NCBI GenBank assembly: GCA_963732585.1
Contig: CAVSZY010000004.1
Location: 1,054,001-1,118,000, forward strand
Length of the DNA stretch: 64,000 nt
Direction of reading: 5' to 3'
Source: WLMZ01 sp963732585
GTDB taxonomy: Bacteria > Actinomycetota > Acidimicrobiia > Acidimicrobiales > Ilumatobacteraceae
Notes under the pieces: model-generated
Seen by the model: only the letters and a program-made list of their open reading frames with translations
What the model was told of the DNA's origin: nothing
Database searches by the model: none
Translations under genes and position numbers: made by a program
Shown: positions 34,752-45,500 of the stretch, in pieces
Layout: every line of letters begins with the position of its first letter
How positions within the stretch are numbered: the stretch's first letter is position 1

Positions 34752-34845
34752 TTGCGCGACCAGTCTCACCGCCACCACCCCAACCATCCTCACCACACCT
34801 GTCACCAACCAGCCCCACCATCCTCAACGAACCTGGCGCTCTACA

Positions 34846-36258
34846 GGCGGTGGCGAAGCGGAGCCCGCGGGTGCCCGAGACGGTGCGGGTGGCTGTGGTT
34901 GGTGATGTTCGGGCGCAGGCTGCGGGGCTTGGGGTGTTCGGGTTCTCGGTGAAGGAAACTGGTGTTGGTGGGAACGGGCAGGCTGCGGTGCGGGTGGCGA
35001 TGGATTATTCGCAGTTCCGTTACGCGTATGGTGGTGATTGGGCGCAGCGGTTGCAGTTGATGGCGTTCCCGGAGTGTGTGTTGAGCACCCCTGAGCTGGC
35101 GGAGTGCTCGACGGGTGTGGTGGTGGAGACGGTGAATGATGTCGCCAGCGGGGTGATTAGTGCCGATATCGAGATTGATGATCGTGAACTCCCGGATCGT
35201 GGTGTTGATGCAACGCCGGGTTCGGTGACGGTGCCGTCGACTCCAGGCAGCTCGGGTGGTGGCAACCGGGAGGTGACGTCGACCACGTCGACAACAACGT
35301 CTTCGACGACATCGTCGACGGTTCCCGGGGCGGCTTCGGAGTCGGCGGCAACCACCACGTCGACGACGTCGCCGGCGCCGGTGACGTCGACGAGTGTGCA
35401 GCGTGGGTTGCGTGCTGGCGGTGGTGTTGCTGGTCGGCGGGTGCAGGTTGGTGGGGCTGGTGGCACGGTGTATGGCTGGTCGGCCGGGTATACGTCGCCG
35501 TTAGGGAATTTCGCTGCGACGTCGTTGACGTCGGCGTCGTCGTGGTCGGTTGGTTTGGGGATGGGGTCGTTTGATTGGTCGTATCCGGTGCCGATGCCAC
35601 CGTCGGGGTTTGGTGCTGCGCCGAGTGTCGGGTTCACCTATTCGTCTTCCGCTGTTGATGGTGTTGTCATGGATGAGAACAATCAGGGGTTGTTGGGTGC
35701 CGGGTGGTCGTTGGCGTCGGGCGGGTTTATTGAGCGCACCTATCAGCCGTGCAAGCTTGTGACGGAGAGCGGTGAGTCCGGGTCGAACGATTTGTGTTGG
35801 ATGTCGGATAACGCGACGATCAGCTTGAACGGGCGGTCGTCGGAACTGGTGAAGGTCGAAACGACGGGGTCGTTGACGAAGTGGCGGTTGAAGGATGATC
35901 CGGGTTGGTTCATTGAACGTGAGCAGGGTGTGGCGGTGTCGGCGTCGGATAATCGTGGTGAGCGGTGGACGGTGTGGTCGCCGGATGGCACCAAGTATGT
36001 GTGCGGGTTACGGGCGCAGTCGACGGGTGGGGAGTTGACCGAGAGTGTGTGGACGGTGCCGGTGTATGGCAATCACACGGGTGAGCCGTGTTTCAGCTCG
36101 TGGTGTCAGCAGGCGTGGCGGTGGAATTTGGATCGTGTGCAGGACCCGTCGGGGAACATCATCACCTACATGTATGAGGCCGAGGACAACAGTTACGCCC
36201 GTGGTGGTGTGGGTACGGCGGTGTCGACGTATCAGCGTGGCGGCTATCTGCGTGAGAT
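34846..36258 (+). pseudogene. RHS toxin gene, fragment 2
   Basis: The frame from GTG 34850 gives about 470 residues of RHS N-terminal region: VRVAVVGDVRAQAAGLGVFG, VAMDYSQFRYAYGGDWAQRL and CVLSTPELAECSTG. A Ser/Thr/Val linker follows, then a TcaC/SpvB-like start of the shell: GSFDWSYPVPMPPSGFGAAP, VGFTYSSSAVDG, NNQGLLGAGWSLASGGFIER. It ends YQRGGYLRE at the IS3 border. Joining across 36259-39264 with one AGAT copy removed gives RGGYLREIRYGAHLSAPTVY without a break. It is now separated from its signal peptide and C-terminus. Confidence 0.85.
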
Positions 36259-37410
36259 GGACTGCCCCGGGGATCCGGACGGTTCGGTTATGCAGCCTCG
36301 GGGGCTTGAAATGATTCGAATACTTCCAAGGGGTGAGATACCCAAGTGCTTGATGTATCCGCTTTCTATTATAGAAAACTTCGATATAATCTGCAACCGT
36401 TCGCGAGCTTTCTTTCGGGTGGAGAACACCATCCGATGCACACATTCCTTCTTCAGTGAAGCAAAGAATGATTCAGCTGAGCGTTGTTGAACATATCCCG
36501 ATACGACCCATTGAACCGACCATATTCAGACTGGCAAGATGTTCAGCGAGTTCACTCGAAGTATATTGACAACCTCGATCTGAATGAAATATGGCAGCAT
36601 CGATCATGGCCCGTGGTTGGAGGCCATCGTCAGCGAATCAGAGACGAGAACGACGTTGGCATGTGGTCGGCCATCGCCCAACAACGACCTCTTTGGTGCA
36701 CAGTCGATGATGGTTGACAGATAGAGCCAACCTTCCCAGGTCGAAATGTAGGTGATGTCACCCACGAACCGCATCCCTGGTGCTGGCGCGGTGAAGTCCC
36801 GTTTCAAGAGATCGACCGGCCCGGACCCCCCACCCTGGATTGTGGTTATACGCCATGGCCTGGGATGACACGACACAAGACCGAATCGGCCATCTGCCGT
36901 CGGAGGAGTTCAGGTAACCGACTTAGACCCCGTGCTTGACGAGCTCGGCGTGGATCTTGCGGTAGCCGTACACGCCGTTCGAAGTCCGGAAAGACCTTGG
37001 TCACTTGAAGCCAGCCAGAACCGGCGCACCGCAGTCGTGGATGTCGGCCGAGCGAGCCATTCATAGAATCCCGAACGGGATACATCAGCCCACACACACA
37101 TGAGCGTGATCGGATAGTTGGCCTTCTCGCCATCGATAAACTCGTACGACGAGGTTACCGGTACTCTGGGCGAAGAAGGCCGCCGCTTTTCCCAAGAACT
37201 CGGTCTTCATCCGAAGTTCCCGAACTTCTTTCTCCAACTCGGCGAGACGAGCCCGTTCCGAGATCGTTAACGGCTTCTCATCCACCGGATGATCGAGCGA
37301 TACTGGCGAACTCAATTCGACAACGTCCCCTCATGAAGCTTCAGATCCCTCGCGACGTCCACGACCGGCCGTAAGCACTCAGGTGGTCGGGTGTTTCGCG
37401 TGGTAAGTGT

Positions 37411-38932
37411 GTGAATGCCGTGATTGCTCGCGGTGGGGAGTGGTATCGTTGGGCTGTGTTGCTGGAGGCCCGAGTCGCTGCGTTGGAGGCGTTGAACGTC
37501 GAGTTGACCGCGACGAATGTCGAGTTGATGGCCAGGGTCGAGACGTTGCTGGCGCGGATCGTCGAGTTGGAAGCCCGGCTCGAGTCGAAGGATTCTGGGA
37601 ATTCGTCGTTGCCGACGTCGCGAGATGGGCGTGATCGTCGCCAACGACGCGTGGCCGAACGTGAGGCCTGCAAGCAGGCCCTCGCCGATGCTGGTGGTGT
37701 GACGCGTGCACGGGGCAAGCAGCCGGGGGCGCCTGGTTCGACATTGCCGCGCCGTTGCGCTGACAGCACCGTTCGCTACCAACCCCAGTGTTGTCGGGGT
37801 TGTTCGGCTGATCTTGGCGATGCACCGGTGGTCGGCGAGCAATGCCGTCAGGTGCTCGATATTCACGAACCTCGCCTGATCGTCACAGATCATGTCGTCG
37901 AGCAGCGACGCTGCCGATGCGGGCAGATCACCACGGCCAGTTTCCCGCCGCACGCAACCGCTGCGGTGTGTTGGGTACGGGGTCAAAGCAGTCGTGGTGT
38001 ATCTGATGATCTGCCAACACATCCCGCTCGAACGAGCCCATGAAGCAATGGACGTGCTGTTCGGCGCGCCAGTGTCTGAGGGATCGTTGGCGGCATGGCC
38101 TGTCGATGCCGCTGAGCGTCTGGCACCATTCACTCAGGAACTGGTTGTGCTGCTCAAACAGGTTGCAGTGGTCTGCGCGGATGAGACCCCGATCCGCGTC
38201 GGGACCGGCACCGGGTCCGTGCACACGATCTCTACCGACACCCTCACCTTGTTGGCACATCACGCCAGTCGAGGACTTGAAGCAGTCCTGGCGATCGGTG
38301 TGCTGCCTGGCTACAACGGGGTGATCATGCACGACGGCTACCACGTCTACGACAGCAAAGAACTCGCCGATGCCGCCCACGCGCAATGCCACGCCCACCT
38401 TGATCGTCACCTCGTTGATGTCGGTGCCTGGCACAAACACAAACCGTGGTGCGATCAGATGCGTCGAGTCCTGTGGGACATCCAAGCCGCCACCCGTGCC
38501 GCGCTCGCCGTCGGCCAGGCTGACGTCGAGCGGGACATCGCCGGCGTGTTGAGAGGCCGCTACCAACAAGTCCTCACCCTTGCGTTCGAGACGATCCCGC
38601 CCGGCCCACCACCCTGGCTCCGCAAAAACGATGGCTGGCACCCCAAAGACCGCACCGCCTGGAACCTTGCGAGCAGGTTCCATGACCAAGCCGACCAGAT
38701 CCTGCGACTGCTCGATGACACCCGCATACCAGCAACCAACAATGACGCCGAACGCTCGCTACGAATGTGCAAGCTCCACGACAAGATCGCCGGCCGATTC
38801 GCCAACCCGATCAACGCCGACGCCTTCTGCACCATTCGCTCCTACATCCAAACCGGCCGAAAACAAGCCCAAAACACACTCACCAACCTCGCCCGCATCT
38901 ACACCACCACACCCTGGCTACCCACCACCTGA
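37411..38932 (+). pseudogene. IS66 transposase (TnpC), one frameshift
   Basis: The first frame (37411 onward) has the coiled-coil leader (LLEARVAALEALNVELTATN), the SKDSGNSSLPTSRD motif and a zinc finger (CCRGCSADLG and RRCRCGQ). One extra base in a GGG run at 37973-37975 moves the reading to the second frame, which holds the DDE core: VVCADETPIRVG (Asp), VIMHDGYHVYD (Asp) and PATNNDAERSLRMCKL (Glu), ending PWLPTT. Deleting one base gives about 506 residues, the usual length. Without that correction the transposase is inactive. Confidence 0.85.
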
Positions 38933-39122
38933 GTGCTTACCTACGAATGTGCAAGCTCCACGACAAGATCGCCGGCCGATTCGCCAACCCGATCAACGCC
39001 GACGCCTTCTGCACCATTCGCTCCTACATCCAAACCGGCCAAAAACAAGCCCAAAACACACTCACCAACCTCGCCCGCATCTACACCACCACACCCTGGC
39101 TACCCACCACCTGAGTGCTTAC
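38759..39122 (+). repeat. 182-bp tandem duplication of the IS66 right end
   Basis: Bases 38759-38940 and 38941-39122 are the same 182-bp unit with one visible difference (GAAAACAAG versus AAAAACAAG). Each copy holds the end of the transposase gene (from CKLHDKIAGRFANP) and the right inverted repeat. Confidence 0.92.
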
Positions 39123-39264
39123 GACCGGCCGAGGCCCATCGATCACTCGGCGAACCGCCTGCTCTCTAAATTCCAACGAATACTTTTGGCGTTGAGCCAT
39201 GACCACATCCTCTGAACAAGAGGCTACGACCCGAACCCACTGTCCGGAAAACTCGGGGCGGTCC

Positions 39265-41193
39265 AGATCCGTTACGGGGCGCATCTGTCGGCGCCGACGG
39301 TGTACCGGAATCGGGTGATGTTCAACATGAAGGAGCGGTGTCAGCAGACAGGCGAGGGGACGCCATGTTTGTGGTCGGGGACGGCGACAGCGGTCCATCC
39401 GGACGTGCCGACCGATTTGCAGTGCACCACGGCTGAGTCGTGCGACAAGTATTCGCCAAGCTTTTTCACGAGGATGGGTTTGGAGTCGATTGACACGCAG
39501 GTGTTGGAGACCGATGTCGCCGCCGGGAACGGTGATGTGGATACTGGTGCCGGGTGGGCCAAGATCGATCCGGTCGGCGGGTTCACGAACATTTGGCCGT
39601 ACAGCGTTGCGTCGTTGGCGCAGTCGGGTGCCGGGTTTTTGGAGGCGAACACGTCGGCAGTGGGCGGGTCGGTGTATTCGGATTACACGGTTGGGCGTGT
39701 TGCCGGCAGGGTCTGGGGCGACGTTGACGGCGTGGGTGCGTTCCCCGGGTGTGGCGGTGTCGGGAACGATGAAGTTGTGGGAGTTGTGGGGCGCGCAGTC
39801 CGGGGTTCAGCAAGACTTTGTTGCCGACGGCACGTGGCGGCAGATCTCGGTGACGGTGCCCTCGGTGGCAGCAGCGAACACGATCCTGCGCGCCCAGTTC
39901 TATATCAACACCCCTGGCCATAATATCGATATCGATTCGGTGTCGGTGCGTGCTGCGGCGGCGTGGCGCACGGTGGACCGGGTGCAACCGGAATTCGAGT
40001 GGACGGGGGTGTCGAACCAGTTGTGGTTACGGCGGATTGTGCGTACCGCCAGCCCGGGGACAGCGGCGGCGGTGGTGATGCCAGAGGTGTTGTTCCATTC
40101 CAAGAATTCGCTGCTCGACAACCGTGCCGACGGGTTGACGATTCTGATGTATCGGGTCGATGAGATCACTGACGAGTTGGGCGGGCAAACCGTCGTTGCG
40201 TATGGTCAGAAGACGACGACATGCACGATGCCGGGCGCCGGTTGGTTCGCGAATACGCAGGATTGTTACCCGCGGTATGCGGTGAACACCTCTGGTGGCG
40301 GGTTCGCGGCGTTCAACAAGTTTTTGGTGATGTCGGTGACGGTGAAAGACACCGTCGCGGGCGGCCCCGATATTGTGCACACCTATTCCTATGAGGGCAC
40401 CCCGGCCTATCATCATGATGATTCGCCGTTCAGTCCGACCGCGGTGAAAACGTGGTCGCAGCCGCGCGGTTATCAGCATGTGATCGAAAAGATCGGCCCG
40501 TCGACGGGCACCCAAACGCAGACAGCGCATTACTTTTTTCGTGGCATGAACGGCGATAAAGGCCCGGCCAGTCAACCGGTGCGCTATTTCAACGTCGTTT
40601 ATGGCGATGGCACGGTCGTACCTGATCATCCACCGTTGGCTGGCCGCGAGTTCGAGACGGTGCTCAACCCGGCAGCGCCGATCGATCGGACCGCCCACTA
40701 TTACGCCACGGTGAGCCCATTCGCAGGAGTGCAGCGGGTGGATGAGGTGATGACCCGCCACTGGCGTGAAGGCACCACCAGTATTTACACGGAAACGGCC
40801 ACCGTGTTTGATGCCGAGGGTTTCCCAACCCAGGTGCATGACAAGGGTGATGTGACGACGGCGGCGGATGATACGTGCACGGCGATCTGGTATGCGCGTG
40901 GCCCATCGGCACCGTATATGAAGGATCGCGTCGCCCGCGTCTACACGGCCAAGGGTGCCCCGACGGGGACGTGGACGTGGGGTGGGTTGTGCAGTATCGC
41001 CGCTGGGGCGGAGATCAACATCGCCGATACCGGTTATGACAATACGACGGGTTGGGCGCAGATCGGCACGAAAGGGTTGCCGACGAGGACGTGGACCCGG
41101 TCGAATGTTTCGGCGACACAATGGGACCCGTTCACCGCCTACACCTATGACAGTGCTGGTCGGTTGACGTCGGTTGATGGTGTGCTGCGGGAC
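39265..41193 (+). pseudogene. RHS toxin gene, fragment 3
   Basis: Resumes IRYGAHLSAPTVYRNRVMFN and MKERCQQTGEGTPCLWSG. A lectin-like jelly-roll insertion follows (FLEANTSAVGGSVYSDYTVG, then LPAGSGATLTAWVRSPGVAV and INTPGHNIDIDSVSVRAAAA). One extra G in the GGG at 39693-39695 splits it between two frames; deletion restores TVGVLPAGSG. The rest is RHS shell with DRTAHYYATVSPFAGVQRVD and the first clear YD repeat, YTYDSAGRLTSVDGVLRD. The IS256 copy then intervenes, and the frame continues at 42591 (DTTFTTYDWYGFAKSV). Confidence 0.85.
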
Positions 41194-42582
41194 GAGGTTG
41201 TCCGGGTTCTGTTGAAGTGAGGTGGTGATGGGCTGTGGTGCTGGTGTGAGGGTTAGACACGAAAGGGAAGGGTAGATGAAGAAGGTACTGTCGTGAAGAT
41301 CACGACAGCAAGCTGCTAGCGAATGGGGTTGCGTGAAGCGACCGTGATGTGAGCGATGTCGCTGGCACGCTGCGCGAGGGGCTGTTGGCGTTCTCGACGC
41401 CGCAGGGCTGGTGGTGATGCAGCAGATGTTGACCGCCGGCTGACGGCGATCGTCGGTGCGAAACACGCCAAGCTCGGTGACGAGCGAATCGGGAACTGGC
41501 ACGGAACAACGACTGGTCAGGTTGTGCTGGTGGTCGCAAGCTCAGCGTTGAACGCCTCGTGGCGCATTGATGGTGACGAGGTCCACTTGGCGACGTGGGA
41601 AACGTTGCTTCGGAGGACTTGTTGCGTCAGGTTGTTGTCGAGCGGATGCTTGCCGGGGTGGCGACGCGCCGCCACGAACAGGTCGCTGAACGAGTCGGGC
41701 AGGTCGCGGGGCGGGCGATGTCGAAATCCGCGGTGCACGCCGCTCGTCGCCGCCACCGACAGGCGCTGAGGAGTTGTTGGCCCGTGATCTGTCCGAACTG
41801 CAACGGCGGTGTTAATGATCGACGGACTCAACGTCGCTGATCAGATGATCATTGTTGCCCTGGTCATCACGGCTGATGGCACGAAAGTGCCGGTCGGGAT
41901 GGTGCTCGGCGACACCGAGAACAGCGTCGTCGTCAAGGACCTGCTCGCCGATCTGTCGCCCGTGGGCTGCGCTACGAGCACGGGATCATCGCTGTGCTGG
42001 ACGGTGCCAAGGCGTTACGTTCCGCCGTTGCCAAGGTGTTCGGCGACCGGGCGCTCGTTCAGCGATGCACCATCCACAAACGCCGAAACGTCACCGGCTA
42101 CCTCCCGGTCGATCAGCGTGACGCCGTCGACAAGCGGCTGGCGATCGCGTTCGCCGAGCGCGACTCGGTCGAGGGCATCAAGGTCTGCCGGGATCTCGCT
42201 GCCGAACCGACAAGGACCACCCCGACGCCGCCGGGTCGCTACGCGAAGGGCTCGAGGAGATGTGCACCGTTGCCCGACTCGGCGCACCGAACGGTTGCGG
42301 GTGTCGCTGACGAGCACGAACTGCATCGAGTCGCTGATCTCACGCCCGAACCACCAGCGGGCGAGTCAAGTACTGGCAGAACGGAACGATGAACAAACGA
42401 TGGATCGCAGCATCGATGCTCGAAGCGGAACGATCTTTCCGCCGAATCAAAGGCCACGACGACCTACCGTTTCATGGCTGCAGTCCACAAGACGATCAAC
42501 CCGACGGCACCAGCGGACTACGCTAACGTAGCTGAACAAGACAGGATCACCACCGGATTCAACAGAAACGGGACATCCGGCA
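41194..42582 (+). mobile_element. Decayed IS256-family element, copy 1
   Basis: The left end GAGGTTGTCCGGGTTCTGTT matches the inverted repeat of the intact copy at 47373-48822; the right end (ending near GGGACATCC) is slightly altered. The transposase frame is broken many times but fragments are clear: MIDGLNVADQMIIVALVITA, ALRSAVAKVFGDRALVQRCT and the end MAAVHKTINPTAPADYANV. The target duplication is imperfect (GGGAC at 41189-41193 and 42586-42590). The element is dead and inserted in the RHS gene. Confidence 0.85.
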
Positions 42583-45500
42583 CCGGGGACACGACCTTCA
42601 CCACATATGACTGGTATGGGTTTGCTAAGTCGGTGACGGGCCCGACCGGGCAGATCGTGGAGACGTTGAGCGATCCGGGGCGTGGCGCCGCGATGTGGGT
42701 CAAGGACCGCAACGTCGACAAGACCGACACAGCCGACGGTGCGGATGATGATCGGCGTACCGGGTACCGCTATGACGGTGCCGGACGCACGGTTGAGGTC
42801 TACACCGCCGATGGTGGCCGGGCCGCAGCCTGGTATACGTACACGTTGTCGGCCGACAAGTCGGCACCGGCGAAAGTGCAAACCACGATCGAGCAGGGCC
42901 CGGGTGTGGCGGTGTCGTCGTGGACGTATCTGGACGGCTTGGGGCGCACGAGGGAGACCCAGTCGGGGGCGCCGAATGGTGGTCGTCTGGTGGCTGGCAC
43001 CCGTTTCGATGGGCGCGGTTTGGTGGCCTCGTCGTTCACCGGTTTTCATGATTGGGGTGCTCCTGGGCAAGGGTTGATCGCCGCCTCCGCGGTGCTGTTG
43101 TCGGAAACGCGTAGCAGCTACGATCATGCCGGTCGTGTCGTGTCGACGAAACTGTTTTCCAACAACCTGCAGGTTGTCGTTAACGCTGTCGCCGTGGAAA
43201 CGGTGCACGCTTACGGCTACAGCGGTGCAGGATCATGGGCGGCCAGTGTTGATCCACCGGAGAGTGACCCGTCAGTGTCGGCCACAAATATTCGCGGTCA
43301 GACAATATGGGCCAAAGCGTTCACGACACCGTCGACGTTCACCCAGATGTCGTATGCCTATGATGTTGCTGGCAGGCAGGTGGGCTCGACGGATTCGCAG
43401 GGCAACATCCGTAGCGTTGGTTACGATTTGTTGGGTCGTCAAACCTCCACCGTTGATCCGGATGGTGGCACCACCCTGTTCAGCTACCGGGCTGATGGTG
43501 CCCTGTTGAGCTCGGAGCCGCAAGGCGTGCCCAGCGAGAAGCTGGTCTACAACCCTGACGTGTTGGGCAGGGTGCTCGATGTGCGTCAAGGTTCGACGAC
43601 GGGGCCGGTGTTGGAATCGTACGTCTACGACAGTTTGGGTGCCGGTTTGGTGTCGTCGGTGTCGTCGTTCACCGATGGTGCCGAGTTCAAGATCGCCGTT
43701 GAGGGTTACGATCTGCGCGGTCGCCCCAGAGGGTACGCCTACACAGTCCCATCGATTGCCGGGGTCACAGACAACACCCCGAACCCGCTGGCCGACGTAT
43801 ATTTGTTCAACAATTTCGAGTATGACCGTGCCGATCATCTTCTCTCCTTTGATTCTCCGGAGGCCGGGCTGCTCCCGGCGGAGAAGGTGTCGACGACGTT
43901 CAACACGTTGGGTGCCCCAGTCGGGTTGAGCGGGTCTGGGGTTGGGTCGTTGGTCAATTCGACCACGTTCACCAACGAAGGCCGTGTCTCGGGGCGGGTG
44001 TTGGAGAACGGGGCCACCGATATCGTCCGCGGTTACCTGTGGTCGCAGGCCACCGGTCAACTCAACGAAATGTCAGTGACCTCTGGTGGCAGCGTGCTGC
44101 AACGCGACCGGATGATCTATGACGCTGCGGGCCGTTTGAAAGGCACCCGTCATGATCGGGCCGGTGCCGGCGAGGATCATGATGAATGTTTCTCTTATGA
44201 CGGTGGCGGCCGCCTGGTCGCCGCGTTCACAGCAATGCTTTCCGGCGCTGTCAGCGGTGGGCCGCAATGTGCTGTGACCCCGAATCCGGGGGCGTCGGGG
44301 TATCAGGAGTCGTTCGATGTGGATGATATTGGGAATGTGACGGTCGGCCCGAACGGTGTCTACACCTACCCGACGTCGGGTGCTGGCTCGGTGCGTCCGC
44401 ATGCGCCGTTCACGGCGGGAACAACAACGATGGTGTGGGACACGCAGGGTCGCTTGTCGTCATCAACGAGCCCAACAACCGGTAGCACCAGCGGTGGTGG
44501 TGGTGGTTCGGGTGGTGGGACGCCGGTGTGTACGTCGGCGTCGTATACGTGGAGCGGGTATCAGGGTGTCAATGTCAACTCGCCGTCGTTTTTGACGGGT
44601 GTCGTGGTCCCGGCCCCTACCGCCGGGTCAACCTCGACGGTGACTGCGGTGTCGGTGGCCGGCTATGACGCGCAAGGCGCGGGGACGTCCCCGTCACGGG
44701 CGACGCAGGATGAGGGTGGGGAACAGTTCGGTGTCCGTATCGGCAACACTGATGTCCCGGCGTTGTCTGCTGATTTGCCGGACTCTGTTGCTGAGGGCGC
44801 TGTCGATCAGCATTATTCGGGGATTCACACCACGACCCTGGCGGCGTGGGCTGGGGTGACCGTCACTGGTGGGATGATCATGGTCCGTCACGGATCGCTG
44901 TATAACAACTCGACAGCGGATAACGCGTTGTCGGCGCACAATGTGACGGTGAGCGTGCAAACCTGTACCAACACCAGCGGGGGCGGCTCGGGTGGTGGTG
45001 GTGGGGCGCCGACGTGTACATCGCAAACCTTCACCTGGTCCGGGTATCAGGGGGTGAATAAGAACACACCGTTGTATGCGACCGGGATCACCATCCCGAC
45101 CGCGTCGGTCGGGTCGACGTTGACGGTGACCGGGGTCAGTGTGCAAACCTACGACGCCCAAACACCAGGCAGCACCCCGTCGCGGGCGACCATGAATGAG
45201 GCCGGTGAGCGGATCGGTGTGCGTATCGGCACACAGGATGTCACCGCCCTGTCCACCGATCTACCCGACACCGTCGGCGAGGGTGCGGTCGATCAACATT
45301 ATTCGGGGATTGTCACCGCGTCACTCACCGGTTGGGAACAAACCGTGATCTCTGGCGGCCAGATCGTCGTCAGGCATGCTTCGGCCTACACCGGTTCCAC
45401 CGCTGATGACGCGTTGAGTGTTTACAACGTGGCGGTCACCGTGCAAACCTGCACCCCGGCCACCGGCGGCACGACGACAACGTCCGGTGGCACCGCGACA

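Larger units (their letters stand above)
31798..34845 (-). mobile_element. Three-gene transposon (DUF6431, Mu/Tn552-type integrase, TniB/ExeA-type ATPase)
   Basis: Both borders can be read. The element starts TGTTGCC at 31798, ends in ACA at 34845, and is flanked by GGCGG direct repeats at 31793-31797 and 34846-34850. A TGAGGATGG motif lies exactly 19 bases inside each end (31817-31825 and, inverted, 34818-34826), with another at 34784-34792; these are probable transposase-binding repeats. The 5-bp duplication and the integrase plus ATPase pairing place it with the Tn7/Tn552/Mu-like group. Removing it restores the RHS reading frame. All three genes look intact, so it may still be active. Confidence 0.9.
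37371..39122 (+). mobile_element. IS66-family element nested in IS3
   Basis: The 1,752-bp element starts GTAAGCACTCAGGTGGTCGG and ends CCACCTGAGTGCTTAC, perfect inverted termini. Eight-base duplications GACCGGCC sit at 37363-37370 and 39123-39130, the size made by IS66. It lies in orfA of the IS3 element. The last 182 bp are duplicated in tandem, so the right terminus occurs twice (38925-38940 and 39107-39122). Confidence 0.92.
36297..39200 (-). pseudogene. IS3 orfA/orfB transposase remnants
   Basis: OrfA starts at ATG 39200 (MAQRQKYSLEFREQAVRRVI, a Tn3/IS3-type helix-turn-helix). It is cut by IS66 at the GACCGGCC duplication and resumes at 37370 with VVDVARDLKLHEGTLSN. A stop replaces the expected Trp and a base is missing before LDHPVDEKPLTISERARLAE. 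OrfB fragments in different frames are VWADVSRSGFYEWLARPTS, MRFVGDITYISTWEGWLYLS and the end YIEVFYNRKRIHQALGYLTP. Several frameshifts remain after removing IS66, so the element had already lost function. Confidence 0.8.
36259..39264 (-). mobile_element. IS3-family element interrupted by IS66
   Basis: The terminal inverted repeats are related: GGACTGCCCCGGGGATCCGG at 36259 and, inverted, GGACCGCCCCGAGTTTTCCG ending at 39264. AGAT direct repeats flank it (36255-36258 and 39265-39268). Without the IS66 insertion and its duplication it is about 1,250 bp, normal for IS3. It carries reading-frame remnants on the minus strand and has been inserted in the RHS gene with exact frame restoration on removal. 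Confidence 0.85.

Noticed and set aside
40027..41502. Long minus-strand open frame (about 490 codons) opposite RHS fragment 3
   Set aside because: It is antisense to the RHS frame, rich in Arg/His/Pro, crosses the IS256 border and matches no family. The plus strand carries clear RHS motifs.
41194..42582. Intact transposase gene in IS256 copy 1
   Set aside because: Several frame changes against the intact copy at 47421-48650 show it is decayed.
43272..44060. Minus-strand open frame inside the RHS C-terminal region
   Set aside because: Shadow of the YD-repeat frame; Arg/His-rich with no start signal or domain.
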